The position numbers and the translations under genes were made by a program. Source: Symbiodinium natans (Eukaryota; Sar; Dinophyceae; Suessiales; Symbiodiniaceae). From it: 64,000 bases of DNA. Shown here one piece after another: positions 33,625 through 46,141 of this stretch. A model generated the notes under the pieces. It ran no database searches and was not told where the DNA came from. It saw only the letters and a list, made by a program, of their open reading frames with translations. The DNA is taken from assembly GCA_905221605.1 (NCBI GenBank), contig CAJNDS010000027.1, positions 96,501 through 160,500 of the forward strand, given 5' to 3'. Position 1 is the first letter of the stretch. Each line of letters begins with the position of its first letter.

Positions 33625-36600
33625 ATTCAAAGAGCTGTCGCTGGACATCAAGTGCGGTTGCATTGCCTCTCATGGCCTCTGGTTTTGGGGCCCTTTCGGA
33701 CATTGAAACTGGAGCTTACTCACCGGCTATCGTAACCTGATAGTAGTGGTGTGTAGAGGCATGGGCAACCACTGCAGGATAGCGCAGGACTCTTGTCAAG
33801 AACAGATCAACGAACAGCCGATGTAAGGAACACATTGGGGTCTCGGCCATGCATCCCTCCACAAATCGGTCAATGCTAACTTCTTCGTCTTCCCCGGCCA
33901 CCGTCCGAAAGAAGTGCCTGAGTGGCAGAGCGGTCTCATCCGAGCTAGGCCATGGCTACGCGGCCGCATCCTTGCACGCGCCATCGGTGCCGGGCACGGC
34001 CTTCTGTTGCGCACTTGTTGCATACCAAGGTGCTCGACATCATGCATCTCCAAGCCGACGCTGGACATATACGACCTTAACCGAGAGATGCGAAACTCGT
34101 GCCCTTCGTGCCCTTGTTGCTGCTGCCTCATGGGCTGCCTGATCTTCTTAAGTTCGCAAACTGGTAGCGAAAAGAAATGCCGGCGTGCACCTCGTACAGT
34201 GTAAGGCCTCTCCAAAAACAAAGCAAACACCCCAAAAACACCCCAAGAGCAAGACACGAAAACCCTTGGAATGAACGCGCGAAGCCAATCCATCCGGCGA
34301 GCCCAAAATGCCGGAAAGTGCATCCCTGCCATGTTTTCGGGCCTAGGCAGGAGGCACGAGCATGATTTCGAGTGCGGAATGCGCATAGCCCGTAGGTGAG
34401 AGCGCAATTTTTTGGCACCTGCAGGACAACCCATCCAACAGCTAAAATGTCTGAAAGTGCGTTACGTTTTCGCGGCGCGAAGCAAGCCTTAAAAGCGCAC
34501 GGGACCAAGGCAGGAGCCCGATTGCGAGTACGGAATGTGCATGGGACCTAGGTTTGGGTCTGCAGACCCTGAAAATACGCACGGCGCCTGGGTCAGGGGG
34601 ATCAATGAGGGTCATCGCTTGTGATCTAAAACGCGAACGGGCGGGCCATTCTCGTGCCGTTGTGGCCACACGATCCATTTACTTCTTCTCTTCACCCTGA
34701 ACGGAAGACGCCCAAAGTGCAAGCACCGTTGGGGGAAAAGTCCCCCTTGATGAAACGCACCCCGCGCTGACCTCGATGCCTTCAAGATACTTTCACAGAC
34801 TCCTTAAAATGTCACTCTCCTCCCCCTCCAACCGGCTCCTTGCTGAATTGTGAAGAGTCCCATATGCCATATCTGAGAAAGCTTCGCGCAGCATGCGGAC
34901 ATGTCTAAACATGCTCGCAAGTTCACTCCTTCATACAGCAAGCAGTTCGCCAACCGTAAGTCGAGACAAAACACACCATGACGTCGCTCCGCATATGTTT
35001 TTTGAACTCGCTCTTGGTGATGGTTCCTGAGGCCAGGAGTGCAGTGAAAGCAAGCTCCTTAAGGCTGTCGCTCAAGGAAAGCATCCTATTTCAGGGCAAC
35101 ATGGCTCGGCATTGCTCTCGGAGCAAAAACACCTGAGACCTGATTGCTTGATAGCCGAGCATAAAAAAACAAGCACGGTCGACGACAGCCGCCCACAATA
35201 GCCCCTCTGCCTGAGCCGTCAGTGTCCAACTGATTGCCTCGGGAAGACATTGGAGTGGGCGCACGATGCTGAAAGTAGAAGTTCTGCCTGATATCTTCTA
35301 GATGCACGCAACAGTCCGTAGTACCGACAACTGGCACTTCTCAGTTTCTCAGAGCTATTTCTGGGCCATGCGCAAAGGGCTTTGAACTCCTCCACCTGCC
35401 AATTAAGTGACGAGACCGGCATGTGTGGTGAGTGTGCCATACCATGCTCTGCTCAAATTGCAGCACGACTCGGGCTCGACTATCTCTACGTGCCTGCTTA
35501 GCCAGCTTCTTCTGCTCTTCCCAAATCATTTCATCTCCTCGGTTTCTGAATCGCACGGAGTTGAGAGGCTGCTTGCGACTGCGACTGTCTTGTCTCATGC
35601 AAGACTTCGCACCTAGTCACTAGTACTAAACCACTTGGCAGCGGATTCATTAGATTAGTTTGTTAGTGGATTAGGTGAGTCTACATGAGTCTTCCGTGTC
35701 TACTGTGCTACCATTCTGCTCCATGGCAGTGACGATATCTGTGGCAATGTTGTCAAGCTGGTATCACTTGGGATGCGGCTGTCAGGGAGGGCGGCCGTCA
35801 GCGCTCGTTCAACAAAGACTCCCGTCATGATGTTGAAGAGTGCAAACCTCAATCAAATTTTCATTTTCACGTTTCTACAGTCATGGCATGCATGATATAT
35901 ATATATATATATACACATATAAATATATATATATGATGCTTCGGGATGGAAACCGGGACTCTCTCGCACGAACGGATCATACTGTAATTGTTCATGGACC
36001 CAGGGAGCTGGACTTGGCCCGAAATTGCAGGCCAGGCAGCACAAAAAAGAATGTGTAGAGCAGGAACAAGATGTCGTAGAATGTACCACATTGCCGAACC
36101 TAAAGTGCATAAGCAGCTGGTGACGATGTCTGAGTGCAGGAGCAGACCCTACTTTGAAAAGCCCTCCTCACGCATCCTCACCATCTACCGCGTTTGGCTC
36201 GTGCCAGCGAGGGAGCTGTCAGGTAGTATTCCACCCAGTCGTTGCCACCCGTCACAGCCATGTAGAGCGATAGCCTCAATAAATGAGAATACGAGGCTGC
36301 CTACTCCATCTACCAAGCTTTGTACAGGCTGACTCAAACTCAATTGAACTGTTCAGAAATCCAGATGGGCAGCCACGAAAAAAATATGTATATAAATGCA
36401 AATTGCACATTGCTCTGGCGGACAACCGCTTTACAGGACTTTTTTGGCTAGTCTGGCTTTTTTTTTGGGGGGGGGGGGGGGCGGGGCCCTGTCGCTTTGC
36501 CACGTTCTGTCATGAGCATAAGTAACATTCCATCGCTGTCAAACGAAATAACAATTACAAATTATTGCTCAGACTGCCTCAGCTAACACATGCTACGCAA

Positions 36601-38318
36601 AAGGTCATGGCCCACACCAAGAGGCATGCTGTCCAACACCGAGCCGAACGAGTCCAGGATGGACTGCGCAAGGCAGTGGAGAAGCACAAGGCTTGCTTAG
36701 TCCAGAGAAGGAGATTGAGTGCAAGCGGGCGATGCGGTTCGCGTTTGGGCACTGAGCTTGCGTAATGACTCGTTACATCTAGTCCCAACTCAAGCTTCAG
36801 GGCAACTAAAAAACGCAGTCTGCTCATCTCTGCTCGGCCTGCTCCTCTTCTGGACTAAAGCTCTGATCTCTGAGCAAGTCTGTAACACCCTGCACGAAGA
36901 CCTTGGGCGCATTCCGCAAGTGCGTGCCCCTTCGGTCCATTCCGCACAAACATCAGGCCGATGAATTTCAACAAACTATAATAAACTTAGTCTTGGTTTT
37001 TGCTCTGCCACCAGATGCAGCTGTCTGCTGAGGGCCACAGGAGCTTCCTTGCAAACTTCCCGAGGTGACTGAGGTGCGAACCAGCCTTGGCTTGCGAATT
37101 CTCTGCAGGGCTTCGAACTGTGCTGAGTCAGTATATCACTTCAACAGGCTCGCCTTGGGAGCCCTTAGGCATGCGGCTTGCTAGATGCCTAGACGGGCCC
37201 ACCTTTCCTGTGTCTGTAAATTCTGCACAGGTTGCGCAAAGATGTACAGGAGAAAGATGAGCAAGGTCAGCCCCCAAAACCTCGACCAGTCCAGCACGGC
37301 TCAAGGAGTCCCGTGGTGCAAGTGGGATCATGTAAGATGTAAGTGAACAGTTCTTGAAGCCCTTTTTTCAGCCGAGGGGCATGGCCACAAGGCACTTGGT
37401 GAAGCTTTCCACCATCATGGAGAGCTCTCGGAAGACCTGCCGACCAGAACTCGAACATGGGTCAAATGCTTGCTTGCCTCAGCCCAATTTTCCACACGTG
37501 AATCAAGGCAAACTTCACTCTGCAATGACTACATGTGACTACAACGCAGTACACAATTGGCGTTGGACGACATGATTTGCAGGAGTAGAGTCTGAAAGCG
37601 AAAGCAAGAGGGGCGGATGCACTCAGGCCGTACCTTGATGATTCGGATAGTGCGGAGGATCTTCGTGATCTTGAAGAGACGGAACAAGCGCATGAAGGAT
37701 ACGTTGCCGCCTGCGTGCAGCAAAATGCATAGCAATCAGTCCGTTAAGCTCCAACCTTGCTCATTTTGCCGACTGCAAGCTTGCTTCTGTCACTTCCCTT
37801 GTCAAGCACGCAACCGTCCTGTAAATTGGATGCCAAGCTGCTGTTGGTTTCCTCCTTGTCCCTCGCCATTTGCATTATGTAGTAGCCGACATCAAAGCCG
37901 GAGAATGCAACCTCGTATGTGTCAATCGCACAAAGGCGGTGAGCAGGTCATCAGATCATCACGCAAGCGAGCAGCCGACAGGCACAAGACTCTCGGCTCA
38001 AAGACTCGAACGCTGCTCAGTTTGAAAAATTTTGGTCGGATTGAGAACAGCTGACGAGCTGCAAGCAGGAAATCAAAACAGTTCCAGCCCGCGCTCTCGC
38101 CGAAGAAGAAAAAACAACGATGCACCGCCAATCCTCAGCTCACAGATCTGAGTTTGCTGGTGGGAAGACACTGTGAGAGTCGCACAAGCATCCGAACCAA
38201 GGGCTCAGAGAGTCAAGAGTCGAAGCCCGAGCTCGATCGCATAGAAGGCCAGAAAGCCCATCTCCAGATAGTTGAACAGGGGCGGAGGCGTGCCGCCAAT
38301 GTGATTGACTTCCCAATC
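33625..38318 (-). CDS. Voltage-gated cation channel, S2-S6 with C-terminal EF-hand pair
   Basis: Pore-forming membrane channel of the voltage-gated Ca/Na superfamily. Exons with closing phase: 38318-38222 (S2, FLAFYAIELGLR), 38133-38063 (FFFGESAGWNCFDFLL), 37911-37839 (S3), 37710-37634 (S4), 37436-37381 (S4-S5, FRELSMMVESFTKCLVAM), 37280-37203 (S5, FWGLTLLIFLLYIFA), a gap, about 36663-36626 (pore helix, SFGSVLDSM), 36274-36217 (filter, LYMAVTGGNDWVEYY), 36099-36038 (S6 start), 35847 to about 35770 (S6 end, ALFNIMTGVFVE), a linker about 35440-35570, an exon ending 35211 (DTDGSG), 35026-34977 (TITKSEFKKHM), about 34095-34040 (SYMSSVGLEMHDVEHL), 33917-33848 (EEVSIDRFVEGCM), 33676-33625 (MRGNATALDVQRQLFE). 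S4 is textbook: Arg/Lys at every third position seven times. S1, the S5-pore turret and the N-terminus were not found. One 6TM domain is certain; more domains upstream are possible. Confidence 0.92.
34338..34553. repeat. Degenerate tandem duplication in a channel intron, about 163-bp spacing
   Basis: GGCCTAGGCAGGAGGC and GAGTGCGGAATGCGCAT (from 34338) recur as GACCAAGGCAGGAGCCC and GAGTACGGAATGTGCAT (from 34501). The minus-strand frames of 126-212 codons across this area come from the repeat and carry no family. Confidence 0.6.
35896..35935. repeat. (AT)n microsatellite in the intron splitting S6
   Basis: ATATATATAT runs lie between the two S6 exons of the channel gene (36038 and 35847). Confidence 0.9.
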
Positions 38319-38477
38319 CTCAGAACAAGTAGAAAAACAGAGAAGCAGCGTAAGCTCCAGGCCTTCATTGTAACTCTGTAGTCTTCCTGAATCTTAAAAC
38401 CCTATTTCCCCGACACCAAGTCTACAACTCCGGACGCCCTGCCAGCAACAACAGTGGCATGCGAGTAGGGGGCCATC

Positions 38478-38500
38478 GGGGGGGGGGGGGGGGGGGGGGG
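38478..38500 (+). repeat. Run of 23 G
   Basis: Unbroken G homopolymer just upstream of the S2 exon. Shorter G or C runs are at about 36465, 41812, 43311 and 46750. Confidence 0.95.
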
Positions 38501-38519
38501 CAAGATGGGGCAGGCCTAA

Positions 38520-40100
38520 TCCTAAGATCTGGCAGTCGGGAAAGGTCGTGGTGTGTTGTGGATTGGCCTCATACAGGCGACTTCGTGCAAATCCTACCGG
38601 CTCCCTGCAACCTTGCAAGCGGCAGCATACCCAAAGATGTAAGAAGAAGATGCCAAAGGACTGTCAGTTGCCTGATTCTTACTATTGCGCGCTTTTGTTA
38701 TAAGAGACCGGCATTCATTTCTTTCACGTTGTCATGGGTTTACGACTCCTGGCACGAGAGAAAGGCGTTGTAGAGCTTCTGCCCAGAGTTCCGACACATT
38801 GCAACACAACTCTGCAAGATTGAAACTACTCTGAATGAACTCTCCGGCAACTTTGAAGCACATATGCTCATGCTGTCCAGATTAGCGGTTGCATAATGTA
38901 GTTTCCGCTTTCTGTCCATTCGGAGCAACAAGCTCCAAAAGTTCGAATCGTCTACCTGCCTGAAAGGGAGGTGCTGAAGCTCTACAAGTACCAGCCGTTT
39001 CCTACTTGACTGCCTTAACTGCCTATGCTCTTCAAGTGACACCACTCCTGGCTGAGTCCGTGTGACTTCCGATTGGCGCTGGAGAGCACCCAGGTTCACT
39101 GCAGCACAGTCGGATTGGCCGATGCCGCCGCTCGGTGGCAGCCCGGTAAAATGCACAAGCTTCTCATAGCTTTACATTCAGTTCATGCCAGGTAGCTGAG
39201 GACATGGTCACCACGACCGCGTGCATCATAATCACCGTGGAAGACAGGGTGAAAAAAGGCCGGGACCTTGTGCGTTGAAACGAGTTGCCGCGGGCACTCC
39301 GTGGTAGCAAGGATGTAGGGTGCAGGTGGGCTCTTTTTTCGTCATCCAAGAGCTGCCAGTAGTGGATCTTTTGTGCAAGGGCTGTTCGGGTTCGTTGGAT
39401 TTCTGTGGAGCTTGCGCTTGCCGCTTGACTCGCAGTGGGTTGTCTAAGCTTGGGGCTCAAGGATCCGGTAGGCACAGCCGCCACGTTCCTCAGCTGCAAA
39501 GGCATTCAAGATAGGAGGGTCATATTTCATGTTGACGGTTGCTCGTCTCAGGTCGTTGTAAGAGCATCGCTGAGAAAAGAATGGAGAGGAGTTGTTGTTG
39601 CCTTTTCTTCGGGGGCGGGGCGGAGTCTTTGGTCTTTGTTGGAGGTGGGGACAGAGTACTACAGCAGAGTTTGGATCGATAATGCAGGGTTTAGGGCTTG
39701 CGCAGGCCACGCAAACAAGAAATGACAAAACAAACGACAATCAAGCCAAGTAAAAAACCAAGTACCGCTCCCTGGACACTCCCTGACAGCATGCTGATCA
39801 ACCCTCTAGGCTGAGTGTTGACGGGACTCGGGCTCCTCCAAGTGGCTCCACCACTTCAGCAAGGAGTGCAGGCGCCTTGCGCAGCTCTTTCTTTCAGTTG
39901 CTTGGTCGCGGTCGTGGATGGAAATCTTGAAGTTCCTGAGTTCGACAATTCATGCGGCCAGCAATGTTGATTCTGGGCGCTGTATTTCGCTGTAGAAAGA
40001 AAACTTAGACCAACAACAAGGCCCAGCACCCAGCGCCGAAGGACATGTCGCTACCACAGCATTGTCACCAGCTGTCACAACCTTGCCTCGACCGACCGTT
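38520..40100. other. Expected channel 5' region, no confident exon
   Basis: S1 and the N-terminus of the channel should lie here on the minus strand. A hydrophobic stretch about 39175-39260 (FFTLSSTVIMMHAVVVTMSS) is a possible S1, but it lacks the usual Asn and no splice junction to the S2 exon at 38318 could be closed. The minus frame 38740-39156 is long but unplaced. Confidence 0.3.
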
Positions 40101-40105
40101 AGGAC

Positions 40106-40183
40106 CTGCTCAGAACTCATACTCCAGAATCCTCCAACCAGAGCCCGGAAAAGTGGTTTCTCGCCAGGGATCCCAATACCCAC
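40106..40183 (-). CDS. Exon candidate, 26 codons, unidentified
   Basis: Bounded by an AG|G acceptor and a GT donor with whole codons. It reads VGIGIPGEKPLFRALVGG then FWSMSSEQ. Same strand as the channel, which lies downstream, so it may be a more 5' exon of that gene. Confidence 0.4.
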
Positions 40184-40309
40184 CTCTGCCACGGATGCGG
40201 TCGACTCCTACCGTCCGCATCGTGGTTGCCACACTCGGACCAGCAAGGAAAAGTTATCAGATGAGCTATGGAGACAATGCCAAACATCAACTAGCACTGC
40301 ACTGCGTGT

Positions 40310-40721
<412 letters not shown>

Positions 40722-40739
40722 TATGTTATTTTATGAAGG

Positions 40740-42990
40740 TGCGTGTGTGTCTGTGTCTGTGTCTCTGTTCCAAGAAGATGTTGTACTGGACAATGTTAGT
40801 CGCCGTGGCCTTCCGCGTGGCTATGAAACGACGCAGTCCTTGGCAGAGCTGGCACGCATGAATTGGCCATCTCTGAGGCAATAGAATTACACAAGGTCAC
40901 CTAAGCCATGCTGTAGCGATCTAATGATGTGGTTCTTTGAGGGTCTTGACATAAAAGTACCCACTTTGGTCCCACCTTAGATCTGAACCGTCAAAATCCT
41001 TCCCACTTCTTGTTTACATGCCGAGTTCACTGACAGTCAGGAACCCACATGCAATCCGCAACAACAGCAAGAGGCTGGCACTAGTATGCATTGGAGGCAG
41101 AAGGCGCCTGACGCTGACCCTTCCATCATCTGCGAATATCATTGATCCCATCCCGCCCCTGATTCGTTCCCCAAGTTCACGACCTCAGGACCACTGGTGT
41201 GCAGACTGCACACTCCTCTTTTGACTGACCCATGCTCCGACAAAAAACCCAACCCATCAGAGACTGACTCATGATATTATAGGTTTTGCCCACCCACGGC
41301 AGCTGTCAGTCCTTAAGATTCCTTAAGGGCAGCGCGTCAAGCAGCCAGAGACAGTAGTTTCACGTAGTTGCGCTCAGCTGTTTGCGTGGGCACAGACCTG
41401 CGTTGTACACATTGATGATTGGCGGAAATTTCCAAACCGATAGAGGCTCAGCGACGGTTTGTAGCCAGAACATTAGCATCCTAACCACGTTTACCGGAAC
41501 TATTCTGCGAACACAGTTTGTTGGGGTTACCCGCTTTTATCACAAGCTTTGTGGGTGAAACTTTCCGGATTAGGTCAGCTGCAGTCTGAGTCCCCTTTTT
41601 CCCTTTGCTGGTTTTAAAAACTCAGGCACAGAGCTCTCTCTCGGGCTGCGCGAAAGGTTTCAGGCCTTAAGGGCCATGGCCAAAGCCCGCAAACCAAGCA
41701 CAGCCAGCTCCATCTAAAACTTTTGTGGATTTCCTTACGAGATGAGGCCCCAAACGAATGTCACGATAGGATAGCCCGATCGCTTTAATTAGTAGGTTTG
41801 TGTTGGGTACTGGGGGGGGGGGGGACTTTTATGGGACTGGAAGCTTAAGGTTGTGAGGGCCGTGGTTTCAGTTTCAGCCCATGAAGGGCAGCTTCAAGCC
41901 TTTTGGCCGTAAAGGTTTCAGGGCTCAAGAGCCTTGGCTTGAGGCTCCACGGCCCTCTCACTGGCGAAGTTGAGCTCATTCCGTCAGCCGGGCAATGATT
42001 TGCTTGGAGCGGCTATAGCGGCTACTTGATTGGTCGGGAATTCTAGTACACGTCCGACAGGAACCAGTTCATATTTTAGAAGCGAGAAACGCACTGCCAG
42101 TTTCGCAATGAAGCAGGTGTTGCGCTGCAGTTTTGGTCCAGCCGCTGCCCAAGATGTGACGAAGTGGCAAGCTATCGTTGTGTTTGTAGCACCCTTTATC
42201 TCGCTGCTACGCTCACATTGCCGAGAGTCCAATCTGACTCTGAGTTTCCTCAGGCTCGTCGCCTTCACTGTTCGTGCTTGCAGCACGACTTCCTGACATC
42301 GACGAGCTTAGACTGCTTGGAGAGTGCAAGTGTATTCCTACAAGCACCAGGGGACTGTATTGTTCCATGATGTTGCACTATGTTAATTCATGATACATTC
42401 TGTTACGTTATGCTGCAATGCTGCATACTGCTTGTCTGTGATTCTCCGCCCGTTCTGCGCCGGCTCTTACTTGCTTTCGAACCTTAAAGACTGAAACTAC
42501 GCAACTGGCCTTTCGATGCTTTGCGAGCATCCCTTCGACCTGAGGCTGAGCCGGAACGCTTTCCGGGGTCTCACACCATTCATGACTGGTGGGAAGCAAG
42601 GCGCAGAGCGTGAGCAGCACAGAACATAACAGTGTTGTACCTGTGCCTGCAGCATGTGAGGAATCCTTGTGAATAATTGCCATGTCCGCCGCTCCCGCTG
42701 TCTGTTTAGCCAAAGAACCAACAAGCGGTGAGCCTTTCTTCGGAGACTCACGGGCGAGGCGGCCCTGGCGGTATCGAATGAATCGAGTGTGCAACAAGCA
42801 AGGTCGTGAGCACCAGTCACCACTCAGCACCGCCCACGACAATTCACGACTGCATGCTGCCACCGTTGTCTCGTTGCCTGGCTCGGGACTGAGATGGGTG
42901 AATCAGCCCAGGTGTTGGTCAAGTTTACCTCACGACGAGAATCTCTTGCACGCAGCCGCCACCATGTTGACACGAGTAAACGGAATCACG
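40740..42990. other. No assignable gene
   Basis: Short overlapping frames on both strands only. 41640-41950 has several small inverted words (GGCCTTAAGGGCC, CTCAAGAGCCTTGGCTTGAG) but no larger structure. A hydrophobic + frame near 42150-42270 has no matching neighbours. Confidence 0.4.
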
Positions 42991-42998
42991 TTATGAGC

Positions 42999-43151
42999 AA
43001 GTCGACAAACAATTGCTGTTTCCCAAGATCTCCTGCAGAGTTGAACAGAACATCCAACCAGTCCTTACGAAACAATTGCTTCATCTGCATTGGCCCTGCC
43101 TCGCGACCACGGCCGTCGTCGATGTTCTGGATGCCGACGAACTTCGCGTAC
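42999..43151 (-). CDS. Exon, 50 codons, possibly a second channel pore region
   Basis: AG|G acceptor at 43151 and GC donor at 42999 enclose exactly 1 + 150 + 2 bases of open frame with clear protein texture: YAKFVGIQNIDDGRGREAG, PMQMKQLFRKDWLDVLFN, then SAGDLGKQQLFVD. The block W-x-DVLFNSAGDLG resembles the stretch after the selectivity filter of four-domain Ca/Na channels (W.D.MYN..D..G). That is suggestive, not decisive. If right, this could be an upstream domain of the 33.6-38.3 kb channel or a neighbouring channel. Confidence 0.5.
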
Positions 43152-43299
43152 CTGCGTGAGAGTAGTGCTGTGGGTTCAGACTTACCAAGCCAGAAGACTC
43201 ACGACATGCCGCACGACACTGTTCGCCATACATGTACACGTGTATGTATGTGTATAGTACTTGTGCACAACCGGCATGCTTTCTTAACGTGCATACCCA

Positions 43300-45935
43300 A
43301 TTCCAGCCCCGCCCCCCCCCCCCCCCCCACCCGCCCTAAACCCTAAGACCCTGAAGAAACACCTTAAAACCCTACAAGTAGAAAAGAAGAACATCCCATA
43401 GTAAGCCCTTGCTAATAAGGCCCTAAAGCATAAACCCACAACTAAACCTCTACATCTCTAAAACTCGAAACCAAAACCCCCCCACCAATGGGGGTTCCAC
43501 GTGGATGAAGGCCTCTCTGGCTTCTGAATCTGAAGGGAGCGTTCCCTAATTTAATGTGTATTCTAAGCTCCTCCGCACTGTCCATGAACGCAAATGACTG
43601 ATACATTGGAGCTTTAATGGCACTCGCACTGCCCTGGTCCCTAGAATTGTTTTGCGCAACTTCACAAATAACAAATCGCACGCCCGGTTGCTCAGTATGC
43701 TCTCAAGCTCATTCTTGCAGCCCTTGGACAGAGGTGCAGCCAGGAAGCTCGGCTTTTTGCAGAGTCTGCGGCTTCTGCTTCCCGTTGACGCTCCTCACCG
43801 AGTGGTTCGGGGTCCTGGCACGCCGATGGTGAACCGAAACGATAACTATGCATACATCCGCCACATCAGCCTGACCAAGGTAGTGATTCATCGGACAAAG
43901 CATGGGCCACTACAAATTTCGTACATCGCCATACCCGGCTGTGAAGAAGTTAACCCGGTGATGCTGGATTCCATCAGATTGAGTGCTCGGTACATGTCGG
44001 CGACAGTAACTGTAGGCTCTAGACAGCCATGCTAGGAAGCAAGTGGTAAGAAACGGGAGGTCCCGAAAGTCATCGTGCCCGTTGCGGCAGAGCCTGGGCT
44101 GTGGCTACGTCATGCCATCTACAACTCGGCATCTGCATGCGAGCTTCCTCTATGCGGCGAATTTTCAATGACCTCACAAATCCTCACTCAACACATGCAA
44201 AAAGCATCTTCTAGTCCAGAAGTCTAGAGTCTAGATCGCACGATTCACAGGAACGAGCTAGCTGCAGACACACCACTGCAGTTCCTTCCTACAGTATGGT
44301 GCTACCGCTGCACAGTCAGTCCCTTTGCGCATCAGCTGTAGTCGGAGAGGGCGAAGTCGGAGAAGCGGAAGCAGCTCCTGCAGTTCGACTGTCACTGCGA
44401 CATGCACTGCGAGACGTCTTCTGAACAGCCGCCAAGAACAACAGCAGCATGGCTTCTACATACCAGACGCCAAGGCAACGAATGCGAGAGTGGAATACGA
44501 TCATCAGGTGGGCAAGCCCGTCCAGGACTCCCAAGTCGCGGCGTGGGCCGAGGCATCTGCATGAATGCTGCCAGGAGTGTGCAATTTGCCAACAAAAGGA
44601 TCTGGACCGGCAATTTTGGCTGAGCCATCCGCCTTGGATAAGCGGAGGAGCTCCATGCTGTACGCGGCGGTGTGATGGCGCGAGAGATCAAGCCGAACAA
44701 CGCGCTAGATTTTCATCTCATGACGACCGATGACCGAGACTCAATATGAAGCTAGAGTCATGTGGACTTCCGATTCATGCCTCTGCTGCACCCGCCCTTC
44801 CCGTCCCCTTCCCCCTCTGCCCCCAACCATCGGAGAAAGGGTTTGGTGGAGTTTTGGAGATCCTCGAGCCTGAAGCTCCAGACTGTTGGCCGTACAAGCA
44901 GCATTTCGCACAATGCCAGCATATTCCCTGGCGGAGAAATTCCTCACGACCCCGATGATTCCCATCGGAAGTCTAGATTGTCTAACATTGTACATACATT
45001 CTCGCTGGCCAGGCTGAGGAGTCCGTGCCGTCGTTGCCGTAGTCCGGTCCACATGGCCTCCAGATTACAAAGCGAGGCAAGGTGGAGCTCTTAGCTGAGA
45101 GCATAGCTCGGTCCGCACTTTGTGCACCGCCCTGGGAGTAGAAGCCGTAGATATGGATAGCCCACGGAAATAGACGAAGCCGTAGATATGGATGAGGTGG
45201 CAACATGTGTGGCCCCATCCGAAACTTGCATACGGTAGTAAGTGGGGCTTTTCGCGACATTTGTGCACTGCAAATCTGCAGCGGCGGCAGCAGCAGCAGC
45301 AGCAGCACCAGCACAGCAGCGGCACAGACCTTAAAGTTTCCTCCCGCGACTCAGATTGAGTGCAGAAGCACTTGTCATCACGTGCATTTCTCCTCTCGTG
45401 GTCGCCCTGCCGTCTCCGTCTCGTTGATGGCCTAGGCAGGTCCCGCTTAGGGCGAGAATTGCTCACGAATCACAGTACCCCCGTGCTTTCCCAAATCACG
45501 ACGCTCCAAGCCAACTCGATTCACGTAGGTTTGATCAATCTAAAACTCACATCCGAGCGAAGGGCAAGAAGCAGGTCTCCAGGGCAAATGCCGACAACTT
45601 GCGCAGCAGTTCCCTGCACCACCACGAGTTCTCAGAAGATTGTGAGCACATGGGAGAACATGGCTCTGCTAATGCTGGAGCGGGCCTCGTCCACTCTCTG
45701 AATGGTCGGCCTAGGCTTCCAAGCTGCATGGCGAGCACTGCCAGGGATCTCATAGCCAAGACACCTCTCTGCGCTCCACATGACGCGTAAGCCCAAATGC
45801 TTCACCTGCAGGCTCGAAGCATTGTCAGATTCGCAGGAATGCTCATGCCTGTACCATCTTGTGCGAATTTCCTCGCGACGTGCAACCCTCATGCCACGAA
45901 ATTTCGACGCATGGCAAGGTATCAGAAAAGATTAT

Positions 45936-45987
<52 letters not shown>

Positions 45988-46140
45988 TGCTCTCAGCATG
46001 GCTCACGACACATAGCAACTTCCACAAGTGACACAAACGCAGACGCGGCTTCACGAGCATGCACAATGCACAGTCTCTTGACGACGAATTGCCAAGGCAT
46101 TGCCAAGGGCAGAAGACCCCCCCACCCCCCCAGTCCGTTA
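43300..46140. other. Unassigned region with isolated exon-like stretches
   Basis: Minus-strand stretches at about 43570-43690 (RFVICEVAQNNSRDQGSASA), 43955-44005 (MYRALNLMESSITG) and 45655-45715 (VDEARSSISRAMFSHVLTIF) read like exons but are not connected. There is a poly-C run at about 43311-43328, a short telomere-like CCCTAAACCC at 43335, a 36-bp duplication of AGCCGTAGATATGGAT (45142 and 45178) and a (CAG)n-like run at about 45288-45318. Confidence 0.35.
45939..45984. repeat. (AT)n microsatellite
   Basis: Twenty-three AT units. Confidence 0.97.
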
Positions 46141-46141
46141 C

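Noticed and set aside
33914-33990. tRNA D-arm-like text (GAGTGGCAGAGCGGTCTCATCC)
   Set aside because: No acceptor stem, anticodon arm or T-arm follows, and it overlaps the channel EF-hand exon boundary.
45655-45715. Myosin-head-like exon (VDEARSSISRAMFSHVLTIF)
   Set aside because: Recalls the ARD..AK.LY..LF motif, but no P-loop, switch or relay exon could be found within several kb.
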